Assembly (NCBI GenBank): GCA_016223085.1
Contig: JACRPS010000003.1
Span: 1,360,274 to 1,424,273 of the forward strand
Source of the DNA: Chloroflexota bacterium
GTDB lineage: Bacteria > Chloroflexota > Anaerolineae > Aggregatilineales > Phototrophicaceae
DNA: 64,000 bases
Direction of reading: 5' to 3'
Each line of letters begins with the position of its first letter. The stretch's first letter is position 1. Below are positions 35,411 to 44,052 of this stretch, one piece after another. The notes below the pieces were generated by a model. It did not search any database, had not been told where the DNA came from, and was given only the letters and a program-made list of their open reading frames with translations. The position numbers and the translations under genes are program-made.

Positions 35411-36907
35411 GTGGCCGAAAACGTGCAAGACCTGCTGAAACAGGGCATCGAGGCCGCCCGCGACGGTAAAAAGGCCGAAGCGCGCGAACTGTTTGAAAAA
35501 GTGGTTGAACTGGATGAAACCAACGAGCGCGGCTGGTTCTGGCTGGCGTCGGTGGTGGATTCGGACGACGAGAAACGCATCTGCCTGAAAAACGTGGTGC
35601 AGATCAACCCGAACAACGAACGCGCCCAGCAGGCCCTGACCAGGCTGGAAGCCAGACAGGAGCGTGGCCCCGCCGATGAAGAAGTGATGCCGGGCATCAC
35701 CCGCCGCACCATGACGCTGGTGGTAGGCGGGGGCGCCGTGCTGATCGCGCTGATTCTGATCGTCTTTTTTGCCATCACCAGCGCCAATAACAGCCGCATC
35801 GCAGAGCAAACGCGGCAGGCGCAGATTCTGGCGCAGGCGCAGACCGAAAGCGCCGCCACGCAAACCGCCATTGCCGCGCAGGCGACCGAAACGCAGGCCG
35901 CCATCCTGGCGCTGTCACCGCAGCCAACCGACACACCCCGCTTTACGCCGGTTGCCACCTGGACGCCCACCCCCACCGAAGGCCCTGCCGCTGCCGGCCC
36001 CACCCCCCTGCCCACGCCGCCCGCCAACATCAGCGGCAGCATCCTGACGTGGAGTGGCCGCGATATTTCGCAAAAAGGCTTCCTGCCGATTGTGCTGTTC
36101 CCGGTGAACGGCGGCCAGCCCAGCGTCGTTACCAGCGAAGTTGGCGCGCACCCGGACATCAGCCCGGATGGGCAACGTGTCGTTTACACCCGCTACTTCC
36201 CGGTGACGTTTGACTTTGGCATCGCGCAGGTTAACCTCAGTGGCGGCGACAACCAGCCGCTGACGCAGGGGCTACCGTTCCTGAAGCCCCAGATGCCGTA
36301 TTACTGCCAGACGGCGAATCTGGTTTCGTTTGTGGCGCTGCCATCGGAAGGCCCGCAGGTGGACTTCAACAACGATGACGTGCAGATATTCCAGGTCTAC
36401 ACGCTGAATCTGGACAGCCGCCAGTTCGAGCGCATCACTAACGATCAGGCGGTGTATACCTATCCGGCACTGTCGCCGGACTGCAGCCGCATTGCGGTCG
36501 TGCGCAACGACGCGCGTGGCGCTTCGCCGGGGGAAGACATCGTGCTGATTGACCTGGCAACACGCGTGCAGACGCCGATCACCAGCGACCTGGGTAACTT
36601 CATCGAGTCGTCGCCGCGCTGGTCAGCGGACGGCTCGCTGCTGACCTATGCCGCCGCGCCGGCCACTATGCCTGACAATCACGACATCATCGTGCGCCCC
36701 TCGGATGGCTCCGGGACGCCGCTGGTGCCCATCCGCGACCTGTCGGACGACATCAACCCGGTCTTCAGCCCGGATGGCAACTGGATTGCCTTTTCCAGCA
36801 ACCGCGCCGGTACCTATGACATCTTTATCTTTGACCGGACGCAGAATACCATGTATCAGTTAACCAGCAGTCAGGATGATGATTACGTGAGCGCGTGGAA
36901 ACCCTAG
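35411..36907 (+). CDS. TPR-membrane-beta-propeller protein (paralogue 3)
   Basis: 498 residues from a GTG at 35411 with AAGGA nine bases upstream. Same plan as paralogue 2: TPR-like unit (LLKQGIEAARDGKKAEAREL, RGWFWLASVVDSDDEKRICL, KNVVQINPNNERAQQALTRL), membrane segment (LVVGGGAVLIALILIVFFAI, about 108-130), a Gln/Ala-rich coiled-coil-like stretch (ARQAQILAQAQTESAATQ-type), Thr/Pro linker, then a propeller with EVGAHPDISPDGQRVVYTRY, YPALSPDCSRIAVVRNDARG, SSPRWSADGSLLTYAA and NPVFSPDGNWIAFSSNRAGT. The propeller faces the outside. Confidence 0.82.
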   Translation: MAENVQDLLKQGIEAARDGKKAEARELFEKVVELDETNERGWFWLASVVDSDDEKRICLKNVVQINPNNERAQQALTRLEARQERGPADEEVMPGITRRTMTLVVGGGAVLIALILIVFFAITSANNSRIAEQTRQAQILAQAQTESAATQTAIAAQATETQAAILALSPQPTDTPRFTPVATWTPTPTEGPAAAGPTPLPTPPANISGSILTWSGRDISQKGFLPIVLFPVNGGQPSVVTSEVGAHPDISPDGQRVVYTRYFPVTFDFGIAQVNLSGGDNQPLTQGLPFLKPQMPYYCQTANLVSFVALPSEGPQVDFNNDDVQIFQVYTLNLDSRQFERITNDQAVYTYPALSPDCSRIAVVRNDARGASPGEDIVLIDLATRVQTPITSDLGNFIESSPRWSADGSLLTYAAAPATMPDNHDIIVRPSDGSGTPLVPIRDLSDDINPVFSPDGNWIAFSSNRAGTYDIFIFDRTQNTMYQLTSSQDDDYVSAWKP

Positions 36908-36924
36908 CGCGAATCGTATGATGG

Positions 36925-36953
36925 CGTAGGGCGAACCGGCGGTTCGCCCCTGC
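36925..36953. repeat. Palindrome, CGAACC type
   Basis: GTAGGGCGAACC, GGC-type centre, GGTTCGCCCCTGC. Between paralogues 3 and 4. Confidence 0.8.
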
Positions 36954-36976
36954 CGAGGGTGTTTACCGGATTGGAT

Positions 36977-37405
36977 ATGACTCAGTCGTCTTCGCCCAGC
37001 AGTAAATTTGCCGACCTGATGCAGGCCGGTCGGGTGGCCTACGCTGCCAACCAGCGCCAGATTGCCCATGACCTGTGGAAAGAAGCGGCGGCGATTGACC
37101 CGTACAACGAACAGGTGTGGCTGGCGCTGCTGGATGTGCTGGACAGTGATGAAGACCGCCGCGTGTGCCTGCAAAACATCATCGCCATCAATCCGCTGAA
37201 TGTGCAGGCGCGGCGGCAGTTGAACCGCCTGGACGCGCGAATGCAACGCCAGATCATTCACCGGCAGGAGCAAAAGCTCCAGCGTCTGAACTGGCTGCGC
37301 CAGCGCCGCAAGCTGTTACGCCGCGCTGTCCTGCTCGGCATCGCCATCGGCGTTTCCGGCGTATTGTTTGCGGTAGTCATCAGCATTCTGCTGTACGCCC
37401 GCTGA
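36977..37405 (+). CDS. TPR-like membrane-anchored protein (paralogue 4)
   Basis: 142 residues from the ATG at 36977 (an upstream ATG at 36959 is less likely). Shared unit: [61 protein letters not shown] basic stretch ([14 protein letters not shown]) precedes a final membrane segment ([20 protein letters not shown]) and the protein ends right after it, like paralogue 1. The last 90 bases overlap the convergent chemoreceptor gene. Confidence 0.75.
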   Translation: MTQSSSPSSKFADLMQAGRVAYAANQRQIAHDLWKEAAAIDPYNEQVWLALLDVLDSDEDRRVCLQNIIAINPLNVQARRQLNRLDARMQRQIIHRQEQKLQRLNWLRQRRKLLRRAVLLGIAIGVSGVLFAVVISILLYAR

Positions 37406-38476
37406 CCCCAGCCGGATTTCGTCGGCCAGGCGGCTGATATCGAGCGCCGTCCGTTCGATGGCCTGGGCGCTGCCGGCGCTGCGCTGGGCAATCCGGTCCA
37501 CCCGTTCGATGTTAATGGCGATTTCTTCCAGCGTATTGGCCTGCTGGCGGGTAATATCGTACACCTGGCTGACTGATCGGTGTGACCCGGCCACGCTCTC
37601 CGCCAGTTGAATCATCAGCGCCTCGGCTTCCTGCGTCACGGCGACGCCGGCATCTACCCCTTTTAGCCCTTCCTCGGTTGCCCGCACCGTATCTTTCATG
37701 CCGGCCTGGATTTCGCCCAGGATGGCGCGAACCTGCCGGGCGGCGGTGGTGGACTGCTGCGACAGCGACCGCACCTCGTCGGCGACGACAGCGAAGCCGC
37801 GCCCATGTACCCCGGCGCGCGCGGCCTCGATGGAGGCATTCAGCGCCAGCAGGTTCGACTGGATGGCGATCTCGCTCACCGAGGTGATGATGTCGTCAAT
37901 CCGCTGCGTGAACTGCGCCAGTGCCAGAATCGTGCCGGCGATGGCGGATACCTGGGTGCGAATCTGGTTCATGCCCTGGATGGCCTGCTGGATGGCCGCC
38001 TGACCGTTTTCGGCGGTTTCGGTCGTCTGGCGGGCGGTCACCGTCAGCAGCCGCGCCTGGTCCTGTGCCTGCTGCGACAGGGCTACCAGTTCGTCCAGCA
38101 GCGCATGAGCGCGGGTGATGACCTCACCCTGCTCATTTGCGCCCATGATCTGCTGGCCGGTCATCTCGTTAATCGCGCTCACGCCGCGAACCAGTCGTTC
38201 CGCTGCGGATGTGAGCAATGCCGGTGGCACGGCCAGCGGCACGGGCAGCGGCGCTGCCGATACGCCGTGCAACTGCCGGAGACGGCTGACCATCAGGGCG
38301 GCGGCGTGAATGCCGGCGAGGATTGCCAGCCCAACCACAGCGCCTGTGCCGGTCGGCCACAGCAGGTATAGGCTCAAAAACAGCACGGCAGCACCCAGGC
38401 CGATCAGGTTCACCCATTCGGTGGGAATCACGTTCAGACGGTTACGCAGGCTGTAAATCATGGCGGTTGTGCTCAT
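37316..38476 (-). CDS. Methyl-accepting chemotaxis protein without sensor domain
   Basis: 386 residues. Two N-terminal membrane segments (residues 22-40 and 44-62) have almost no loop between them, so no periplasmic ligand domain. The coiled-coil signalling domain has the conserved hairpin tip [20 protein letters not shown], then [20 protein letters not shown]. It should act through CheA/CheW, none of which is in the window. The C-terminal residues 357-386 are coded opposite the membrane segment of TPR paralogue 4. Confidence 0.9.
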   Translation of the reverse strand: MSTTAMIYSLRNRLNVIPTEWVNLIGLGAAVLFLSLYLLWPTGTGAVVGLAILAGIHAAALMVSRLRQLHGVSAAPLPVPLAVPPALLTSAAERLVRGVSAINEMTGQQIMGANEQGEVITRAHALLDELVALSQQAQDQARLLTVTARQTTETAENGQAAIQQAIQGMNQIRTQVSAIAGTILALAQFTQRIDDIITSVSEIAIQSNLLALNASIEAARAGVHGRGFAVVADEVRSLSQQSTTAARQVRAILGEIQAGMKDTVRATEEGLKGVDAGVAVTQEAEALMIQLAESVAGSHRSVSQVYDITRQQANTLEEIAINIERVDRIAQRSAGSAQAIERTALDISRLADEIRLGSAGVQQNADDYRKQYAGNADGDAEQDSAA

Positions 38477-38745
38477 TTTTGCTAAACCAGTAGGGCAGGA
38501 GACATGATGCCCATCCTTAGCATAAAACCAGAATGAGCGCGGCGCAATTGAGATATATCGTCAAGCCGGCAATGCCGGATACCGGAAAACACTTCACGAA
38601 CCGGGCAGATGTGGTATCACCTGCCTACCGGCGTGAACGAACATCTGATGGGAATCTGATCCTAACGTCCCATACTTTATGCACCTGTTAGGCATGGCCA
38701 TGTTACAATGATGATATATGGAGCGAGATTTCAGGAACGCCGGCG

Positions 38746-39864
38746 GTGAATGAGTTATATCCCGACATCTGGCGGCTGCAAGCGCAGAACGATATCCGGG
38801 GACTGATCGAGGCGACTCGCCACGCCAGCCCGGAGGTGCGCCGGCGCGCCGCGGCGGCCCTGCGGGCGCTGGGCGCCAGCAGCGCCATCCCGGCGTTGCA
38901 GGCCGCGCTGGTGAAAGAACATGACCTGGACGTTCGCAGCGCCTTGATCCTGACACTCGACTCCCTGTTCCAGCAGGAAGTGGACGAGGACAGCGATGGC
39001 AGCGACGAGCAGTACGTCCAGGTCGTGCGGCTGATCGCGCAGCTTAGCAGCCGCCAGCCGGAGCGGATCATTCGCGCCGCGCGGCGGCTGGGCGAACTGA
39101 AGGAAAAAATCGCCGCTGAGTCGCTGATTCTGGTGTTCCACAACCGCGAACTGCCGGGGCGGGTCCGGCTGGCGGCGGCGGAAGCCCTGCTCGAACTGGA
39201 AAGCGCGCCGGTGGAAGTGGTGCTGCTGCGCGCGCTGCGCCACAGCGATGGGCGCGTGCGCCGCAACGCGATTGCGGTGCTGGGCCAGCTTGACGCCGAC
39301 TGGGCAGTAGAACCGCTGCGCGAGGCGCTGAAAGACCCCAACGAGCTGATTCGGCGCACGGCGCAGGCCGCCTTAAAACGTATCGGCACGCCGGAAGCGT
39401 TGATCGCGCTGGCGGCGGCGGTCATTCCTGAACCCTCTGCCGAACCGGGCGCCAGCAGCAAGCCTACCTCCCAAACGCCGGCCTCGGCCACGCCGGCAGT
39501 TGCCACACCGTCTGTACCGCCCGCGCCCGCCACGACTGTCCCTGCACCCAAGCCGGAGATTACGCCGTCTGCGCCTGCTGCCGAACCTCCGGCTGCTCCC
39601 GCTACGATTGTTCCTTCGACGCCGGTGGCTGAACCACCCGCTGCGGCCAAACCGGAGCTTGCGCCGCCCGCACCGTCTGCACCTGCCGTTGATGCCCCGA
39701 CACCGCCAGCATTGACAACCCCCACAGCCGAACCGAAGCCGGAAATCCCGCCACCGTCCGCGCCAGCGACCAGCAGCGACGGTCTGAAGCCGCCTCTGGC
39801 CGCGCTTGGCCCGATTCCCCGCCCGGACGAAGAAGATACCCAGCCGACCGAACCGGTGCGCTAA
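38746..39864 (+). CDS. HEAT-repeat protein with Pro/Ala-rich tail
   Basis: 372 residues from a GTG at 38746. Residues 10-225 contain about five HEAT/PBS-lyase-type repeats: PEVRRRAAAALRALGASSAI, IRAARRLGELKEKIAAESLI, GRVRLAAAEALLELESAPVE, GRVRRNAIAVLGQLDADWAV, ELIRRTAQAALKRIGTPEAL. Residues 230-372 are a low-complexity Pro/Ala/Thr region, probably unstructured. Likely a protein-protein scaffold; partners unknown. No signal peptide, so cytoplasmic. Confidence 0.82.
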   Translation: MNELYPDIWRLQAQNDIRGLIEATRHASPEVRRRAAAALRALGASSAIPALQAALVKEHDLDVRSALILTLDSLFQQEVDEDSDGSDEQYVQVVRLIAQLSSRQPERIIRAARRLGELKEKIAAESLILVFHNRELPGRVRLAAAEALLELESAPVEVVLLRALRHSDGRVRRNAIAVLGQLDADWAVEPLREALKDPNELIRRTAQAALKRIGTPEALIALAAAVIPEPSAEPGASSKPTSQTPASATPAVATPSVPPAPATTVPAPKPEITPSAPAAEPPAAPATIVPSTPVAEPPAAAKPELAPPAPSAPAVDAPTPPALTTPTAEPKPEIPPPSAPATSSDGLKPPLAALGPIPRPDEEDTQPTEPVR

Positions 39865-39932
39865 ACCCCGTTCTCCGTTTGCGGCCTCTGGCGTGGCGGC
39901 ATATACTACACGGAGCACGAAGGAGCACACCC

Positions 39933-41642
39933 ATGCGAAAAACGGCGTTCTGGTTGGTTATCCTGCTGGCCGTCCTGTCGCTTCCAAGCGCGGCTGCCCA
40001 ACCGCTTCCCAGACCAGAGGTGACGATTCTCATCAACCGTGATGGCGTGAACCTGCGCGTTCTGCCCGCAATCGGCGCGGAAGTGCTGGGGTTCGCCCAG
40101 GCGGGCAATACCTTCCCCGGCACGGGCCGCAGCCCGGATAATGAATGGGTGCGGATTGACTTCAACGGGCAGGAAGCCTGGGTGGGAATGGCGGTCATCA
40201 ACGTGTTTGGTGACTTCAACGCGCTGCCGGTGGCTGACCCACGCAGCATCCCGTATGGCGGATTTGAAAGCCCGCGCGCCGGCGAGTCCAACGCCACCAG
40301 CGCCATTTCAGCGCGGCTGCCAACCAGCGGTATCCGGCTGCGCGCCGGCCCCAGCACGGCCTACCCGGTGCTGGCGAACATCCCGCGTTATACCGTCATG
40401 CCGCTGCTGGGGCGCACCGCCAGCAATAGCTGGTTCCAGGTGAATTACAACGGCACGCTGGGCTGGATTGCCAACCAGTTTATCGAAATCCAGAACGGCA
40501 CGATCCTCGACCTGCCGATTGACGGCGTGGTGGCGTCCGCGCCGCCGGTGTCGGAGGATACGCGCGAAAATTACATCGCCACGCTGCAACTGATGCTCGA
40601 CCGCATCAACCTGGCGCAGCCGTCGCTGGATGCGATTCGTGGCACGTGGACAACTGTCGCGCTCGGCCAGCGCGCCGCCTGCCAGAACTTCCCGGCGCGC
40701 CCCAGCGACATCAATATCGCCAACCCGCTGCTGGCGGCGTTTTACGGCACGCTCCAGCCGCTTCAGGCCGACTTTAACACCGCGATGGCAAACGTGCGGC
40801 TGGCGATTGACCTGTGGATTGAAGCCTGCGGCTTCCCGCAGCCGCCCAACGGCGTGATCGGCCAGGCCACCGTACAGGGCGCGCTCAACGCGATTCAGGT
40901 GGCCGACGCCCAGTTTGCCGAACTGCGCCGCCGCCTGAACGAACTGCTGCCGCCGCTGCTGGCGATTGGCCCGAACCAGTGCGCGTTTACCTTCCAGGGG
41001 CAGACCGACGTGCTGAACATCATCGGCATCGGCCAACTGGTGCTGGACAGCCTGACGCCGCGCAAAAATGTCACCGGCTACTGCATTGACGCGACCGCCG
41101 GCCAGGCGCTGCGAATCGAACTGGTGGTGTACCGGGGCAACGCCACGCCGCTGATCTCCTTCAGCCCGATTGATAACCCCACCAACTTCATTGGTGTTGG
41201 GCGCGTCTCGGCGCAGAAAATCGTGCTGGCCGTCGGGCCGATTCTCATCCCGGCGACCGGGCGCTACCTGCTGGTGGTGGCGGACACGGCCACCGACCGC
41301 ACCGAAGCCCTGAGCGGCGATTACGGCCTGCTGGTTTCGGCCACGACGGGCACGACCACCGCCGCGCCGACGCTGGGACTCGACCCGGTGACCGGCCTGC
41401 CGGTCATCAATCCGGTGCCGACGCTGATCCCCGGCCTGTTCCCGACCACCACGCCGATTGGCGGCACAGGCGCGACTACCTGCCCGTCGCTGCTGTTCAC
41501 GTGCAGCCAGTTGTTCACCTGCGGCGAAGCGCGGGCGTGTTTGCAGGCGGGGAACTTCAGCCTGGACAATGCTTCCGGCGACCCCAGCGGCGTGCCCGGC
41601 AACGGCATCCCGTGCGAGTCGCCGCCGTTGAGCTGCCGCTAA
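39933..41642 (+). CDS. Secreted SH3b-domain protein with Excalibur-like end
   Basis: 569 residues from the ATG at 39933 with AAGGAG seven bases upstream. Signal peptide residues 1-22 (KTAFWLVILLAVLSLPSAAA). Two bacterial SH3 domains (about 30-100 and 125-195): DGVNLRVLPAIGAEVLGFAQ, WVRIDFNGQEAWVGMAVI, and SGIRLRAGPSTAYPVLANIP, WFQVNYNGTLGWIANQFI. A middle region of unknown fold follows, then a Thr/Pro linker and a C-terminal cysteine motif (CGEARACLQAGN, SGDPSGVPGNGIPCES) like the Excalibur calcium-binding motif but with a changed loop. Extracellular or wall-associated. Confidence 0.82.
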   Translation: MRKTAFWLVILLAVLSLPSAAAQPLPRPEVTILINRDGVNLRVLPAIGAEVLGFAQAGNTFPGTGRSPDNEWVRIDFNGQEAWVGMAVINVFGDFNALPVADPRSIPYGGFESPRAGESNATSAISARLPTSGIRLRAGPSTAYPVLANIPRYTVMPLLGRTASNSWFQVNYNGTLGWIANQFIEIQNGTILDLPIDGVVASAPPVSEDTRENYIATLQLMLDRINLAQPSLDAIRGTWTTVALGQRAACQNFPARPSDINIANPLLAAFYGTLQPLQADFNTAMANVRLAIDLWIEACGFPQPPNGVIGQATVQGALNAIQVADAQFAELRRRLNELLPPLLAIGPNQCAFTFQGQTDVLNIIGIGQLVLDSLTPRKNVTGYCIDATAGQALRIELVVYRGNATPLISFSPIDNPTNFIGVGRVSAQKIVLAVGPILIPATGRYLLVVADTATDRTEALSGDYGLLVSATTGTTTAAPTLGLDPVTGLPVINPVPTLIPGLFPTTTPIGGTGATTCPSLLFTCSQLFTCGEARACLQAGNFSLDNASGDPSGVPGNGIPCESPPLSCR

Positions 41643-41657
41643 GGGCGAAATAGGTTT

Positions 41658-41686
41658 GTAGGGGCATGTTGCCGACATGCCCCTAC
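41658..41686. repeat. Palindrome, CATGTT type
   Basis: GTAGGGGCATGT, TGCCG, ACATGCCCCTAC. Fifteen bases after the SH3 gene. Confidence 0.85.
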
Positions 41687-41693
41687 CCGGTTT

Positions 41694-41777
41694 AGTGTCT
41701 ATCCATAAACCCTTCGTAGGGGCACGGCATGCCGTGCCCCTACCGACAAATAAAAGAGGTTTACGGATAGGTTCTTA
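41694..41777. repeat. Composite MITE-like element B, copy 1
   Basis: 84 bp starting AGTGTCTATCCATAAACCC and ending TTTACGGATAGGTTCTTA, imperfect inverted ends, with a perfect CACGGC-type palindrome inside (41716-41743). Differs from copy 2 at 43873-43956 in two positions only. Confidence 0.8.
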
Positions 41778-41791
41778 AGCATATACAAATC

Positions 41792-41819
41792 GTAGGGGCG
41801 AACCGTCGGTTCGCCCCTC
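41792..41819. repeat. Palindrome, CGAACC type
   Basis: GTAGGGGCGAACC, GTC, GGTTCGCCCCTCA; last bases diverged. Ends eight bases before the convergent AlkA-like gene, the third palindrome in 165 bases. Confidence 0.75.
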
Positions 41820-41827
41820 ACCGGTTT

Positions 41828-42724
41828 TTACAGCGCCGCGCGCAGATAATGTGCCCAGTAGCCCCGGTGCGCGCCGTAAGGCTGCGCCAGCCGCTGAAGT
41901 TCGTCCTCGTCCAGCGACCGCCCGTAGACTCGTTCCGCCGCTTGCAGAATGCGCTTCTCCCCAGGCGGCAGCCGGTCCATCTGCCCCAGCCCGCGCAGCA
42001 GGATGAAACTGGCCGACCACTCGCCCACGCCTTTGATGCGCCGCAGCCAGCGGTACACCTCGTCGTAGGGCGCGCTGCGCAGCCAGGTTTCGTCGGCACC
42101 GTCAAACGCCTGCGCTACGTGGTGGATGCCGTCAGACTTCCAGCGGTTGCCGACCGCCCCGTTGATCTCGTCCACATGGGTAACTGCCAGCGGCGGGGGT
42201 TCGGGGAAGGCGGGATAGACCGTACCTTCGACCACAATCTGACCCCCAAACCGTTCCGTCAGCCGGCGCCGCATGGCGCTGGCAACCGGGAACAGATTGC
42301 GCTGCGACAGAATCGCCCAGCAGGCGCTGTCAAACGGCGTCAGGAATTTCACCTGATGATAACCGTACAGATCGCGGGCAACCGGCGCAAAATCGTGGTC
42401 GGCCTCGGCCAGCTCGTAAAACGGGCGCAGATTGTCGTGGATGCTCAGGTAAAACGCGATGCGGTCTGCTGCCGCTGCCTGGGTGACCGCGTCCAGCGGC
42501 GCGTCGGCGTACAGCATGTAGTGAAGCTGCGGCTGCTCAATCGTGCCGGTGGAGCGCACGCGGAAGGCGACCGGCAGCCCGCCGATGGACACGGCGCGGG
42601 TGAGGGTCGCGGCGTCCAGCGTTTGCTCGCCATCACCGATGGCAAAACCGCCGATGAACCGCAGCGCCTGAGTGAAGTCAAACGGCGGCGTGGGAGTTAG
42701 CGTTCCCGTCGTGGATACAGTCAT
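41828..42724 (-). CDS. AlkA-like DNA-3-methyladenine glycosylase
   Basis: 298 residues. The N-terminal half is the AlkA beta domain (LPVAFRVRSTGTIEQPQLHY); the C-terminal half is an HhH-GPD fold with LTPFDSACWAILSQRN and the helix-hairpin-helix IKGVGEWSASFILLRGLG. After it comes MDRLPPGEKRILQA, where many relatives have an aspartate four residues after the first proline; here the position looks like glutamate, as in one subgroup. Excises alkylated bases if active. Stands alone between repeats. Confidence 0.82.
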   Translation of the reverse strand: MTVSTTGTLTPTPPFDFTQALRFIGGFAIGDGEQTLDAATLTRAVSIGGLPVAFRVRSTGTIEQPQLHYMLYADAPLDAVTQAAAADRIAFYLSIHDNLRPFYELAEADHDFAPVARDLYGYHQVKFLTPFDSACWAILSQRNLFPVASAMRRRLTERFGGQIVVEGTVYPAFPEPPPLAVTHVDEINGAVGNRWKSDGIHHVAQAFDGADETWLRSAPYDEVYRWLRRIKGVGEWSASFILLRGLGQMDRLPPGEKRILQAAERVYGRSLDEDELQRLAQPYGAHRGYWAHYLRAAL

Positions 42725-43000
42725 CGCTTTAAACTGAAACCGTGCGTTAACGGTTTTTTCCGGTCTTTGCCAGGTAACAATCGTATCATACCGTTTATTG
42801 CCACAGACGCCGTATCCTTTCCCCTGTTCCTGAGCAGACTCTCATTACCCAGCCATAACATCCCCTGCCCACCGCGCTTTTACTGCTATGGCCGTTCACT
42901 CGCGCCAGTGGCGGATATTCTTAATTTGACAACCACCACTTTCGCGGTTTTAATGGAATCATCACGCTATCACAATGCTTTTAACAGGCCGGAACGCAAC

Positions 43001-43873
43001 ATGAACCAAGAACTCTCCGTACCCACGCATGACGCTTACCCAACCGCCCAGCCAACGCCGGACACGCTTGGCCTGGGGCGCACCTCCGGCCAGCGCGGCG
43101 CGGAGATTATTGCCGGTTTCCGCGCGGAACAGCATCCGTCTGCCGATACGCTGGCGCTCAGCCGGTGGACAGGACGGGTTACAGCCCGCTGGTTCATGCG
43201 GATGCCGGGCAGCAAGGCCACCATGAACTATCTGGTGACGCGCCTGGCAACCCTGTCCCACCTGATTCAGGAAACGCTGCCGCCAGCCGGTGATGATCTG
43301 ACCATCGTTGATCTGGCCTGCGGTCTATCGCCGCGCGGTCTGACGCTGGCGCGCGCGCTGCCCCACGTAACGGTGATTGAGATTGATCTACCGGATGTCG
43401 TGCGCGACAAACAGCAGCGGTTGAAGCAGGCGCGTGACGTGGTCATCCCGCCCAATATCCAGTGGCTGGCCGCCGATCTGGGCGTGGTATCGCTGGGAGA
43501 TGTTCTCGGCGGTCGTCAGGTGAACGCCGTCTGCGCCGAGGGCTTAAACCCCTATTTCTCTGATGAGAAGGTCGTTGCCATTGCCCGGCACATTCACGCC
43601 AGCTTAAAACCGGGTGGCGTGTACGTGTGCGACCTGCCCTGGCGCAACGACAACAACGCCCAGGGCAAACAGGTCGCCAACGTGTACAGCCGGCAGGCCG
43701 GCGTCTATCTCTGTACGCCGAAGGACGAAGCCGAAGCGCGCCAGGTGATGCTGGATGCCGGCTTCGCCAGCGTGGATGTTTACCCGACGGCGCAGTTTGC
43801 GGACGCCCTCGAGCTGCCGCAGCCGATCATGGAGTTCAGCCTGTTTGTGCGCGCCCGCAAGGCAACGGTTTAA
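43001..43873 (+). CDS. Class I SAM-dependent methyltransferase
   Basis: 290 residues from the ATG at 43001 with GGAAC upstream; the longer frame from 42767 lacks a ribosome-binding site and family character. Motif I is TIVDLACGLSPRGLTLARAL, followed by VTVIEIDLPDVVRDKQQR (acidic end of strand 2), WLAADLG and a late LKPGGVYVCDLPW. The pattern recalls leucine-carboxyl/O-methyltransferase-like proteins. The stop codon abuts element B copy 2. Substrate unknown. Confidence 0.8.
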   Translation: MNQELSVPTHDAYPTAQPTPDTLGLGRTSGQRGAEIIAGFRAEQHPSADTLALSRWTGRVTARWFMRMPGSKATMNYLVTRLATLSHLIQETLPPAGDDLTIVDLACGLSPRGLTLARALPHVTVIEIDLPDVVRDKQQRLKQARDVVIPPNIQWLAADLGVVSLGDVLGGRQVNAVCAEGLNPYFSDEKVVAIARHIHASLKPGGVYVCDLPWRNDNNAQGKQVANVYSRQAGVYLCTPKDEAEARQVMLDAGFASVDVYPTAQFADALELPQPIMEFSLFVRARKATV

Positions 43874-43956
43874 GTGTCTATCCATAAACCCTTCGTAGGG
43901 GCACGGCATGCCGTGCCCCTGCCGACAAATAAAAGAGCTTTACGGATAGGTTCTTA
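43873..43956. repeat. Composite MITE-like element B, copy 2
   Basis: Same 84 bp as 41694-41777 with two differences, palindrome at 43895-43922. Its first base is the last base of the methyltransferase stop codon. Confidence 0.8.
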
Positions 43957-43998
43957 GTCAAACCGGCGCTGGTGCAATGGGACTGCGGTACAACAAAC

Positions 43999-44021
43999 GG
44001 GGCGAGTCCAAGACTCGCCCC
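43999..44021. terminator. Hairpin between convergent genes
   Basis: GGGGCGAGTC, CAA, GACTCGCCCC: perfect 10-base arms. It lies between the methyltransferase and the convergent decarboxylase and may stop transcription from both; it has no T run, and may instead be a member of the palindrome family. Confidence 0.5.
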
Positions 44022-44052
44022 GACATTGTTTGCAGACGACCAACCCGGCGCG

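Noticed and set aside
38703-39725. Long minus-strand frame opposite the HEAT-repeat gene
   Set aside because: It is Gly/Ala/Ser low complexity mirrored from the Pro/Ala-rich tail, has no ribosome-binding site, and the plus strand shows clear HEAT repeats.
39373-41678. Further long antisense frames opposite the HEAT and SH3 genes
   Set aside because: Arginine-rich composition typical of reverse-strand shadows in GC-rich DNA, no domain, and strong coding evidence on the plus strand.
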